A stretch of 64,000 nt of DNA, taken from assembly GCF_002250055.1 (NCBI RefSeq), contig NZ_CP018866.1:3278501-3342500 (forward strand). Direction: 5' to 3'. This DNA is from Sutcliffiella cohnii (GTDB lineage: Bacteria; Bacillota; Bacilli; Bacillales; Bacillaceae_I). The notes below the pieces were generated by a model that saw nothing but the letters and a program-made list of their open reading frames with translations, made no database searches and had not been told where the DNA came from. A program made the position numbers and the translations under genes. Positions 57,374 through 64,000 of this stretch are shown piece after piece. Positions within the stretch are counted from its first letter, which is position 1; every line of letters starts with the position of its first letter.

Positions 57374-57672
57374 CTGTTAATGTGATCGGAGGTTTGTTAA
57401 ACAAAGCGTTGTTAAAAAATTCTGCGGCTGTTAAGTAAAAATGGAAGACTGTTAAGTAAAATCGGAGGTTTGTTAAGTTAATTCTGCTACCTGTTAAATA
57501 AAATCGAAACTCTGTTAAGTTAATTCTGCTACCTGTTAAATAAAATCGAAACTCTGTTATGTAAATTCTGCTACCTGTTAAATAAAATCGAAACTCTGTT
57601 AAGTTAATTCTGCTACCTGTTAAATAATATCGAAACTCTGTTATGTAAATTCTGCTACCTGTTAAATAAGTG
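57374..57672 (+). repeat. Tandem array 2, 21-bp unit
   Basis: Twelve units start at 57428, 57449, 57470, 57491, 57512, 57533, 57554, 57575, 57596, 57617, 57638 and 57659, every step exactly 21 bp. Three looser units precede (57374-57427). The core is YTGTTAARTWAA. Alternating CTGTTAAATAAAATCGAAACT and CTGTTAAGTTAATTCTGCTA forms make a 42-bp higher-order unit. The same 21-bp framework forms array 1 at 28396-28606. Confidence 0.92.
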
Positions 57673-57749
57673 ATCATAAGAGGAAGCTAATTAAGAGAAA
57701 AAGGTTGATTTTCCTCAAAATGGTTTCCTTCTGAATATAAAAAAAGAGA

Positions 57750-57806
57750 CTGTAACGTAGTGGAATGTACGAGACTCACGGATGCGAAGTGAAACGGACA
57801 TACTTA
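57750..57806 (-). repeat. Fragment of the GC-rich repeat (inverted)
   Basis: GAGACTCACGGATGCGAAGTGAAACGG on the plus strand contains, inverted, the TCCGTTTCACTTCGC left end of the family joined to a GACTC piece. Most of the middle is absent. Confidence 0.55.
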
Positions 57807-57863
57807 AGCCTATTTTCATTGGTTATAATAGTTTCTCTACATAAAAAAACAGCTAATCATTGA

Positions 57864-58448
57864 TTAACTGCTCCGAGCTTTATCTTTTTGAAAGAACTTC
57901 TCCCATTTTATAATCACATATTTATCCTTTACCAGAAAAAACAAACCAGATAATAAAAGTAATAATAACAAAATCATAGACGGGGAAAAATCACGTATAA
58001 ACTGACCAAATACGGTATAAATAATTGCAATCGGAATGTTTGCTATGATAGAAGCCCTCACATATTCACGAAAATTTTTCGTTGTTTCAATTAAACATAA
58101 CGACAATAAATGAAAATGAATAAATGGAATTAATCGAAGAACAGTAACTTGCCCGACAGACAATTCTGCCCGATGACCAAACCATTTCTCTTTCATTTTT
58201 AATATTTTCCCAAATATTTTAGGCATTTGATTATAAAGGAGATAGAAAAGTAGACTTGATAATGTAAGACCAATAATGGAATAGACGCTACCTAATAGAC
58301 CACCAAACAATGCTCCACCTGCAACACAAATGATCACAACTGGGATAAATAATATTTGTCTTAAAATGTGAAAAGATATAAAAGCTATAGATGCTAGTAA
58401 CCAATGTGTTTCAACCATTACATATAAAACAGATAATCGTTCATCCAT
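57864..58448 (-). CDS. TVP38/TMEM64-family membrane protein (DedA superfamily)
   Basis: 194 residues with five to six transmembrane helices. The SNARE-associated/VTT motif region reads IPVVIICVAGGALFGGLLGS, followed by RAELSVGQVTVLRLIPFIHF and a helical hairpin near NFREYVRASIIANIPIAIIY. VTT proteins are lipid scramblase-like in other organisms; the bacterial substrate here is unknown. AGGTGA precedes the ATG. Not in an obvious operon. Confidence 0.88.
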   Translation of the reverse strand: MDERLSVLYVMVETHWLLASIAFISFHILRQILFIPVVIICVAGGALFGGLLGSVYSIIGLTLSSLLFYLLYNQMPKIFGKILKMKEKWFGHRAELSVGQVTVLRLIPFIHFHLLSLCLIETTKNFREYVRASIIANIPIAIIYTVFGQFIRDFSPSMILLLLLLLSGLFFLVKDKYVIIKWEKFFQKDKARSS

Positions 58449-58506
58449 TTGGTCTTCACCTCGCTCCGCATTGCATTATTCTATGCTTATTCGATAATTT
58501 AAGTGC

Positions 58507-58770
58507 TTATACCAATGTGAAATAGATAATTGTCCCTATTTGGACTAGAGTCAATAGTGGCATACCAAATTTAAATGTATTATGTTTCGTTTTATGACGA
58601 AATTTCTTCATCCCTGCCCATGAGCCTAGCGCACCACCAACAATAGAAATGGCCCATAAAGTAGATTCTGATATTCGCCATTTATTATTAATCGCTCTCT
58701 TTTTATCTACTTTCATTAATAGAAAAGCGACACTATTAAGTACGAGATAAATCAGTAACAACTCTATCAT
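58507..58770 (-). CDS. ysdA: DUF1294 membrane protein (YsdA-like)
   Basis: 87 residues, two to three membrane spans. DUF1294 features: FLLMKVDKKRAINNKWRISE, then LWAISIVGGALGSWAGMKKF and RHKTKHNTFKFGMPLL. Function unknown. In B. subtilis ysdA lies next to rplT, as here. Confidence 0.9.
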   Translation of the reverse strand: MIELLLIYLVLNSVAFLLMKVDKKRAINNKWRISESTLWAISIVGGALGSWAGMKKFRHKTKHNTFKFGMPLLTLVQIGTIIYFTLV

Positions 58771-58850
58771 ATCTTTCTCTTCACCAAACTTCCCATAATA
58801 AAACCGAAAGGGGACTACTTATAAGTATAGTCCCCTTTCTTTTATCGTTA

Positions 58851-59210
58851 TTACTTGTTTAAGCTGTTTTTTGCAGCTGTTGCTAATTCAGCGAAAGCTT
58901 TTTCGTCATGAACAGCTAGGTCAGCTAACATTTTACGGTTAACTTCGATACCAGCTACTTTTAATCCGTGCATTAAACGGCTGTAAGAAAGACCGTTCAT
59001 ACGAGCTGCTGCGTTAATACGAGCAATCCATAACTTACGGAAATCGCGTTTCTTTTGACGACGATCACGATAAGCATACATTAATGATTTCATTACTTGT
59101 TGGTTAGCTACTTTATATAAAGTATGTTTTGAACCGAAATAACCTTTAGCTAATTTAATGACTTTTTTACGACGTCTGCGTGTTACTGTACCGCCTTTAA
59201 CTCTTGGCAT
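58851..59210 (-). CDS. rplT: 50S ribosomal protein L20
   Basis: 119 residues, highly basic: [60 protein letters not shown]. It binds 23S rRNA early in 50S assembly and, in Bacillus, also the leader of its own mRNA to stop transcription of infC-rpmI-rplT. The target leader is at 60035-60178. Last gene of the operon. Confidence 0.98.
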   Translation of the reverse strand: MPRVKGGTVTRRRRKKVIKLAKGYFGSKHTLYKVANQQVMKSLMYAYRDRRQKKRDFRKLWIARINAAARMNGLSYSRLMHGLKVAGIEVNRKMLADLAVHDEKAFAELATAAKNSLNK

Positions 59211-59242
59211 TGTGTTTCCCTCCTATATATAAAAAACCGATA

Positions 59243-59464
<222 letters not shown>

Positions 59465-59983
59465 TTACTTTTCATTTTTAGGTGCTAATACTAAGAACAT
59501 GCTACGACCGTCCATTTTAGGCGACGATTCCACTGTTGCAACTTCAGAGCAAGCTGCTGAGAAACGGTCTAATACACGTTGACCAATTTCTTTATGTGTA
59601 ATGGCACGACCTTTGAATCGAATCGATGCTTTTACTTTGTCTCCTTTTTCAAGGAACTTTATCGCATTTCGAAGTTTCGTGTTAAAGTCGTGTTCATCAA
59701 TTGAAGGACTTAATCGAACTTCTTTTACGTTAATAACTTTTTGGTTTTTGCGTTGCTCTTTTTCTTTCTTCTGTTGCTCGAATCGGAACTTTCCGTAGTC
59801 CATAATTCTGCATACAGGAGGCTTTGCGTTTGGAGCAACTAGCACTAAGTCTAAGTTTGCTTTTGCAGCAATCTCAAGTGCTTCTTGTTTTGTTTTAATT
59901 CCAAGCTGGTCTCCGTTTTGACCGATTAAACGAACCTCACGAGAACGAATACCTTCGTTCACCATCATATCTTTGCTAATAAT
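59465..59983 (-). CDS. infC: Translation initiation factor IF-3 (AUU start)
   Basis: 172 residues when started at ATT 59983, six bases after GGAGG. The open frame extends upstream to 60067, but that part overlaps the leader terminator and is not conserved. Protein begins (M)[20 protein letters not shown], with [20 protein letters not shown] linker and C-terminal domain [22 protein letters not shown]-3 rejects poor start codons, and its own AUU start gives feedback, as known for infC in other bacteria. Confidence 0.95.
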   Translation of the reverse strand: MISKDMMVNEGIRSREVRLIGQNGDQLGIKTKQEALEIAAKANLDLVLVAPNAKPPVCRIMDYGKFRFEQQKKEKEQRKNQKVINVKEVRLSPSIDEHDFNTKLRNAIKFLEKGDKVKASIRFKGRAITHKEIGQRVLDRFSAACSEVATVESSPKMDGRSMFLVLAPKNEK

Positions 59984-60034
59984 TAGCCACCTCCAAGGTT
60001 TTATACGAACACCGTTTTTGAACAATCCTGTGAA

Positions 60035-60178
60035 CAAAAAAAGTGTGGATGCATAACACACCCACACTTTACGAATTAAAGTTGAAAAATTCTCGTAAAA
60101 CCTGGCAACTGCAATTTTGCGTCAATCAGGTGAGAAGCGGGTGCTTCTTCTTGTTCAATAAACAAGTATTCTATTCAC
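60035..60178 (-). promoter_or_regulatory. L20 leader of infC-rpmI-rplT with terminator
   Basis: The minus strand has GAACAAGAAGAAGCACCCGC, TTCTCACCTGATTGACGC, GTTGCCAGGTTTTACGAGAA and then the terminator AAAGTGTGG / CCACACTTT plus T7 (60035-60070). These are the features of the Firmicute L20 leader, where L20 binding favours the terminator. Confidence 0.9.
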
Positions 60179-60184
60179 CTAAGA

Positions 60185-60213
60185 AATATAACATTTCTTA
60201 TGATGGTTGTCAA
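60185..60213 (-). promoter_or_regulatory. Sigma-A promoter of infC-rpmI-rplT
   Basis: TTGACA (60208-60213), 17-bp spacer, TATATT (60185-60190) on the minus strand, just upstream of the L20 leader. A consensus -35. Confidence 0.8.
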
Positions 60214-60282
60214 GGAATGTATATTCAAAACAAGCAACGTTTTAAATTGTATCAGATACATTTATCTTTGACAACTATTTTT

Positions 60283-62217
60283 TTATTTTTTTATTTCAGC
60301 TACTAATTGCTGTAAAAATTGCTCAAGCGGAATAGTCTCTGATTTTTGCTCTCCGTACTTACGTACATTTACAGCTTTTTCTTGAATTTCATTGTCACCT
60401 AGCACTAACATGTAAGGAATTTTTTGCATTTGTGCTTCACGAATTTTGTAACCAATTTTTTCGTTACGTTCATCAAGCTCAACGCGAATTCCTTCTGCTT
60501 TCAAGCGATCTTGCACTTCTTTCGCATAGTCAAAATGAGCTTCAGGAGAAACAGGAATTACTTGTACTTGAACTGGAGCTAACCAAGTAGGGAATGCCCC
60601 TTTATATTCTTCTATTAAGAAGGCAACAAAGCGCTCCATTGTGGAAACAACTCCGCGGTGGATTACGACTGGACGGTGTTGCTTTCCATCTTCTCCAACG
60701 TAAGTTAAATCAAATTTCTCAGGAAGCAAGAAGTCTAATTGGACAGTAGAAAGTGTTTCGTCTTTTCCTAAAGCTGTACGAACTTGAACGTCTAACTTTG
60801 GTCCGTAAAACGCAGCTTCACCATCCGCTTCGAAATAATCTAGTTCCATTTCATCCATTGCATCTTTTAACATGCTTTGTGCTTTTTCCCACATTGCATC
60901 ATCATCGTAATATTTCTCTGTATCTTCAGGATCACGATATGATAAACGGAAGGAATAATCGTTTATTCCAAAGTCTTTATAAACTTCCTGAATTAAATGA
61001 ACTACTCTCTTAAATTCGTCTTTAATTTGGTCTGGACGAACGAAAATGTGTGCATCATTTAATGTCATTCCACGAACACGTTGTAAACCTGATAATGCAC
61101 CAGACATTTCATATCGATGCATTGTTCCTAGCTCAGCAATACGGACTGGAAGCTGACGATAACTATGAATGCTGTTTTTATAAACCATCATATGATGAGG
61201 ACAGTTCATCGGACGAAGTACTAATTGTTCATTGTCCATTTCCATCGGTGGGAACATACCGTCTTGATAGTGATCCCAGTGACCAGAAGTTTTATATAAT
61301 TCTACACTTCCCATTACAGGAGTATACACATGGTCATAACCTAATTTAATTTCTTTATCTACAATGTAACGTTCGACAACGCGACGAATTGTTGCCCCTT
61401 TCGGTAACCATAATGGGAGTCCTTGCCCAACCTTTTGCGAGTTGAAGAACAAGTCTAATTCTTTCCCAAGTTTACGGTGATCACGTTCTTTTGCTTCTTC
61501 TAATAAACGTAAATGTTCGTCTAATTCCGCTTTTTTGAAGAACGCAGTACCATAAATACGTTGAAGCATTTTATTTTTACTATCTCCTCGCCAGTAAGCA
61601 CCAGCGATACTTAGTAACTTGAATTCTTTAATTTTCCCAGTAGAAGGAACGTGTACACCACGGCAAAGGTCGTAAAATTCACCTTGTTCGTAAATTGTAA
61701 TTGTTTCTCCTTCGGGTAGTTCACGAATAAGTTCCAATTTTAATTCATCGCCAATCTCTTCATAACGACGAAGTGCTTCTTCGCGAGAAACTTCCACTCG
61801 AACGATATCAAAGTTTTCGTTCACTATTTTCTTCATTTCTTTTTCAATTGCAGGTAAATCTTCTGGAGTTAATGCATGCTCCATATCAACGTCATAATAG
61901 AAGCCGTTCTCAATAACAGGACCAATACCTAATTTAACGCCTTTTCCATAAATACGTTTAATAGCTTGAGCCATAAGATGCGCAGTGCTATGACGCATAA
62001 TAGATAAAGCATCTTCACCATCTTGTGTAATAATACTAATTTGACCATCTTCGTTTATTGGAGTACGCAAGTCTATTTGTTCGCCGTTAAAAGTTCCAGC
62101 GATGGCTTTTTTCTTTAGACCTGGGCTAATGGATGCCGCAATATCTTCTGTTGTCGTACCACGCTCAAACTCCTTTACCGCTCCGTCTGGAAATTGAATT
62201 TTTACTAATTCAGACAT
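60283..62217 (-). CDS. thrS: Threonyl-tRNA synthetase
   Basis: 644 residues from the ATG at 62217 ([17 protein letters not shown]), with AGAGGTGA upstream; the frame could run three codons further but those overlap that site. TGS domain (1-62), editing domain with [15 protein letters not shown], catalytic class II core with [20 protein letters not shown] (zinc Cys) and the zinc-binding [20 protein letters not shown], and a C-terminal anticodon domain. Controlled by its T-box leader. Confidence 0.98.
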   Translation of the reverse strand: MSELVKIQFPDGAVKEFERGTTTEDIAASISPGLKKKAIAGTFNGEQIDLRTPINEDGQISIITQDGEDALSIMRHSTAHLMAQAIKRIYGKGVKLGIGPVIENGFYYDVDMEHALTPEDLPAIEKEMKKIVNENFDIVRVEVSREEALRRYEEIGDELKLELIRELPEGETITIYEQGEFYDLCRGVHVPSTGKIKEFKLLSIAGAYWRGDSKNKMLQRIYGTAFFKKAELDEHLRLLEEAKERDHRKLGKELDLFFNSQKVGQGLPLWLPKGATIRRVVERYIVDKEIKLGYDHVYTPVMGSVELYKTSGHWDHYQDGMFPPMEMDNEQLVLRPMNCPHHMMVYKNSIHSYRQLPVRIAELGTMHRYEMSGALSGLQRVRGMTLNDAHIFVRPDQIKDEFKRVVHLIQEVYKDFGINDYSFRLSYRDPEDTEKYYDDDAMWEKAQSMLKDAMDEMELDYFEADGEAAFYGPKLDVQVRTALGKDETLSTVQLDFLLPEKFDLTYVGEDGKQHRPVVIHRGVVSTMERFVAFLIEEYKGAFPTWLAPVQVQVIPVSPEAHFDYAKEVQDRLKAEGIRVELDERNEKIGYKIREAQMQKIPYMLVLGDNEIQEKAVNVRKYGEQKSETIPLEQFLQQLVAEIKK

Positions 62218-62253
62218 CCTAATCACCTCTTGTTATTATTATTTATTAAAATA

Positions 62254-62533
62254 AAAAACTCGCCCCTATAAAAAGGGACGAGTTATTATTCTCATCGTGG
62301 TTCCACCCTAATTCCCATTGCTCTGCAAACAAAATATACAGATAATGGCTTAGTTTGGGTAACGGAACTGCCGTCAACAACTACTGCTATTAAGGTTCGC
62401 TGTTGAAGTTTAAAGGTGGTAAGTACTTAAATCGTAATAGGAAGCTTTCAGCCTTGTCTTCCCTCTCTGAAATTCGTATTTAACTACTATTGTCCTTATC
62501 ATTACTTTTCGCTTTTAAATTAAAATGAATATG
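62254..62533 (-). promoter_or_regulatory. T-box leader of thrS (tRNA-Thr sensing)
   Basis: AGGGTGGAACCACG (62296-62309) followed by terminator ACTCGTCCC / GGGGCGAGT with T-run (62254-62284). The long structured leader has a candidate ACC specifier in CGAACCTTAATAGC. Its terminator arm is nearly identical to that of the pheST T-box. Confidence 0.92.
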
Positions 62534-62539
62534 TAGGTA

Positions 62540-62568
62540 ATTATATTCTCCCTACACAATAAAATCAA
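62540..62568 (-). promoter_or_regulatory. Sigma-A promoter of thrS
   Basis: TTGATT (62563-62568), 17-bp spacer, TATAAT (62540-62545) on the minus strand, directly upstream of the T-box leader and close to the ytxC stop. Confidence 0.75.
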
Positions 62569-62576
62569 GTAGTGGA

Positions 62577-63410
62577 TTACTCAACTTTCATTTTTTTTAG
62601 CGGAAAGTGTTGATACGGTTTTATCGTAGCACGCTCTTGAAATATGTTTCGGATCGTTTGGACAAGTTGATGATCCATATGATCTGTGTATAAATAAAGT
62701 TTATTTGGAGCTATTGACACTAATGGAGCCAAAACGACTGAATCAATATAAAAGGCATAATTATTAAAATGAGTTCTGTTAATATATTTTTTTAAGTGAT
62801 CTTTCGATAAGTAATTTTGTTGGCTATCGTAAAATTCAAAGTGTGTTTCATACACTAAATGGACTTCATCTAGTTTTGATTCAGCTGAAAATAACACCTC
62901 TCTCAATTGTTGAATAAACGCTTGATATTCCTGTTCCATTTTATACTCATCAATAGCCGCTTCAATAAATTGATACAACGAGTCAAAATAATGTTTAAGT
63001 CGGAAAGTTAATACAGATTCGAATGAAAATGAAACTGGATTTTCTAACAATAAATGTAGCGATTTAATTAATGTTTGGTCTCTTTCTACTAGCGATGGCA
63101 GATTAGGGATGTCGTCTCTTTCTCCGTTTAGAATGCTTTGTAATATGGATAAAATTTGTTCTTGCTCTTCTATGTCCTTATAGAAAAAGGAGTGTTCTAA
63201 CACTGACAATGCCCGTTGTTGTTCTTTTTTCTTTACAAACCATCTTAACGTCTCAATCATACTTGGCTTTATTTTTTTCAACTCATGCATTTCCATACAA
63301 ATTTTTTCGTTATGTAAAGAAAGTGAACTGTCACTTTTTACGAAACAATTTTTAAGTTGCTTATAAACAATACTTGCATCAGTTTCATCATGAAAGGAAA
63401 TCTCAAACAA
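62577..63410 (-). CDS. ytxC: YtxC-like sporulation-associated protein
   Basis: 277 residues, soluble, mostly helical. TTG start with AAAGGGGGG upstream. The C-terminal part (RTHFNNYAFYIDSVVLAPLV, SIAPNKLYLYTDHMDHQLVQ) matches the YtxC family found in spore formers beside thrS. Function unknown. In B. subtilis ytxC follows dnaB-dnaI; here the gap upstream is only 185 bp and holds no dnaI. The long Glu/Leu-rich middle shows no enzyme motif. Confidence 0.9.
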   Translation of the reverse strand: MFEISFHDETDASIVYKQLKNCFVKSDSSLSLHNEKICMEMHELKKIKPSMIETLRWFVKKKEQQRALSVLEHSFFYKDIEEQEQILSILQSILNGERDDIPNLPSLVERDQTLIKSLHLLLENPVSFSFESVLTFRLKHYFDSLYQFIEAAIDEYKMEQEYQAFIQQLREVLFSAESKLDEVHLVYETHFEFYDSQQNYLSKDHLKKYINRTHFNNYAFYIDSVVLAPLVSIAPNKLYLYTDHMDHQLVQTIRNIFQERATIKPYQHFPLKKMKVE

Positions 63411-63503
63411 GTTTGTCCCCCCTTTATTACACCTGCTTCTATGTATATGGGGGAAAGTATTAAAAAATGATAAATCTTTATAAAAACATGAGGGGAACGT
63501 TGC

Positions 63504-63560
63504 GTCTCCTTCGTCGCTGCAGACACTTGCTTTCCGCGGGGAGGGAGTCGAGCCTCCTTT
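63504..63560 (+). repeat. Partial copy of the GC-rich repeat between ytxC and dnaB
   Basis: TTCGTCGCTGCAGACACTTGC followed by TTTCCGCGGGGAGGGAGTCG and AGCCTCCTTTT. This is the left third of the variant (copy D-like) element. It ends where the dnaB terminator begins. Confidence 0.7.
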
Positions 63561-63567
63561 TAATAAA

Positions 63568-63599
63568 AAAACGCTAGAGGGATGTGCTCTAACGTTTAC
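63568..63599 (-). terminator. Terminator after dnaB
   Basis: AAACG-TAGAG / CTCTA-CGTTT stem with one mismatch and a seven-base loop, followed on the minus strand by TTTTTTTATT. It overlaps the dnaB stop region (63596), so transcription ends here and does not continue into ytxC. Confidence 0.75.
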
Positions 63600-64000
63600 T
63601 TACCTTTATTTAATTTAAGTTTTTCTAGTCGTTCTGCGAGTTTTCGCTTATTTTCTTCTTGGGCACTAACGGTTTCTTTTTCCTCTTCTTCCTTCGTTTT
63701 TTCACTAATAAACCGATTACGATTAGGTGTATCTTTCGTTTGCTTTGTGGCTGTAGATTTGGTTTGTTTTGTTTTCGCCCAATTTTGATATTGGCGATTT
63801 TCTGCTTTTGCTAGCTCCATCGCTTCGATAACAGTTGTGACGCGCTTTCTTGCCCAATGGCTAGCTATTTTTTCCACATAATTTCGGTTTAATTTCATAT
63901 CTGTTTTTAGTAAAACATAGTACAAAAGCACATTCACAACGCCTGCTGGAAGTTGTTGCTTAAACATCACATCTTCCACAATCCACAAGTCCGATATAGA
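63596..64000 (-). CDS. dnaB: Replication initiation and membrane attachment protein DnaB, C-terminal part
   Basis: The frame is open to the right edge, so only the last ~134 residues are present. It shows the DnaB/DnaD C-terminal (DDBH2) domain: QLPAGVVNVLLYYVLLKTDM, LNRNYVEKIASHWARKRVTT with the YxxxIxxxW motif, then a Lys/Glu/Thr-rich tail ending RKLAERLEKLKLNKGK. This is the Firmicute helicase-loading protein, not the E. coli helicase of the same name. It loads replicative helicase with DnaD and DnaI. Followed by a terminator instead of dnaI. Confidence 0.88.
   Translation of the reverse strand, partial: SISDLWIVEDVMFKQQLPAGVVNVLLYYVLLKTDMKLNRNYVEKIASHWARKRVTTVIEAMELAKAENRQYQNWAKTKQTKSTATKQTKDTPNRNRFISEKTKEEEEKETVSAQEENKRKLAERLEKLKLNKGK

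Noticed and set aside
57288..57677. Open frame through 21-bp array 2 giving a repetitive 'YLTGSRI' peptide
   Set aside because: Same reason: frame preserved by the 21-bp period, no ribosome binding site, and array 1 encodes an unrelated peptide in its frame.

Overview
The window is chromosomal DNA from a spore-forming, low-GC Firmicute of the Bacillaceae. Gene content and order follow the Bacillus subtilis hem-to-dnaB segment almost gene for gene. Spore-specific genes (gerE, gerM, sspI, ytxC, lonB), Bacillus-type leaders (lysine riboswitch, two T-boxes, the L20 leader) and strong AAGGAGG-type ribosome binding sites all support this. Most genes lie on the minus strand. The plus-strand exceptions are yslB, rnhC, sspI, ysdB, a small membrane protein, two surface-protein genes and an insertion-sequence remnant.

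Layout, low to high coordinates. 1-4.2 kb: tetrapyrrole operon hemAXCD(B). 4.2-8.1 kb: a membrane protein, a dispersed repeat and an amino-acid ABC transporter operon whose binding-protein gene carries an in-frame stop. 8.1-17.3 kb: protein quality control (engB, lonA, lonB, clpX, tig, TPR protein). 17.5 kb: tRNA-Arg(TCT) plus a second copy of its 5' part. 17.8-24.1 kb: ysnB-rdgB-rph-gerM, racE-ysmB, gerE, ysmA. 24.1-28.2 kb: sdhCAB and yslB. 28.2-30.6 kb: a GC-rich structured repeat, a 21-bp tandem array, and lysC behind a lysine riboswitch. 30.6-43.1 kb: uvrC, trxA, the fatty-acid degradation cluster (lcfA-fadR-fadB-etfB-etfA) with a FadR-type operator, a 26-codon membrane peptide, yshE, mutS2, polX. 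43.2-47.6 kb: cvpA-zapA, rnhC and two inserted surface-protein genes among repeat copies. 47.7-51.5 kb: pheST behind a T-box. 51.5-53.1 kb: a decayed peptide-permease gene next to a truncated IS1380-type element. 53.1-58.8 kb: ysgA, sspI, M42 peptidase, dUTPase-like gene, ysdB, acetyltransferase, second 21-bp array, TVP38 protein, ysdA. 58.8-64 kb: infC-rpmI-rplT with L20 leader, thrS with T-box, ytxC, and the 3' end of dnaB.

Most of the window is core housekeeping. The unusual material lies between the genes: a family of GC-rich repeats in several states of decay; two unlinked arrays built on the same 21-bp phased unit; an Asn-rich tetrapeptide-repeat surface protein with a DUF1906-like domain; and the absence of dnaI from its usual place between dnaB and ytxC. 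I found no CRISPR array, prophage or defence island. All calls come from reading the sequence; no database search was run.
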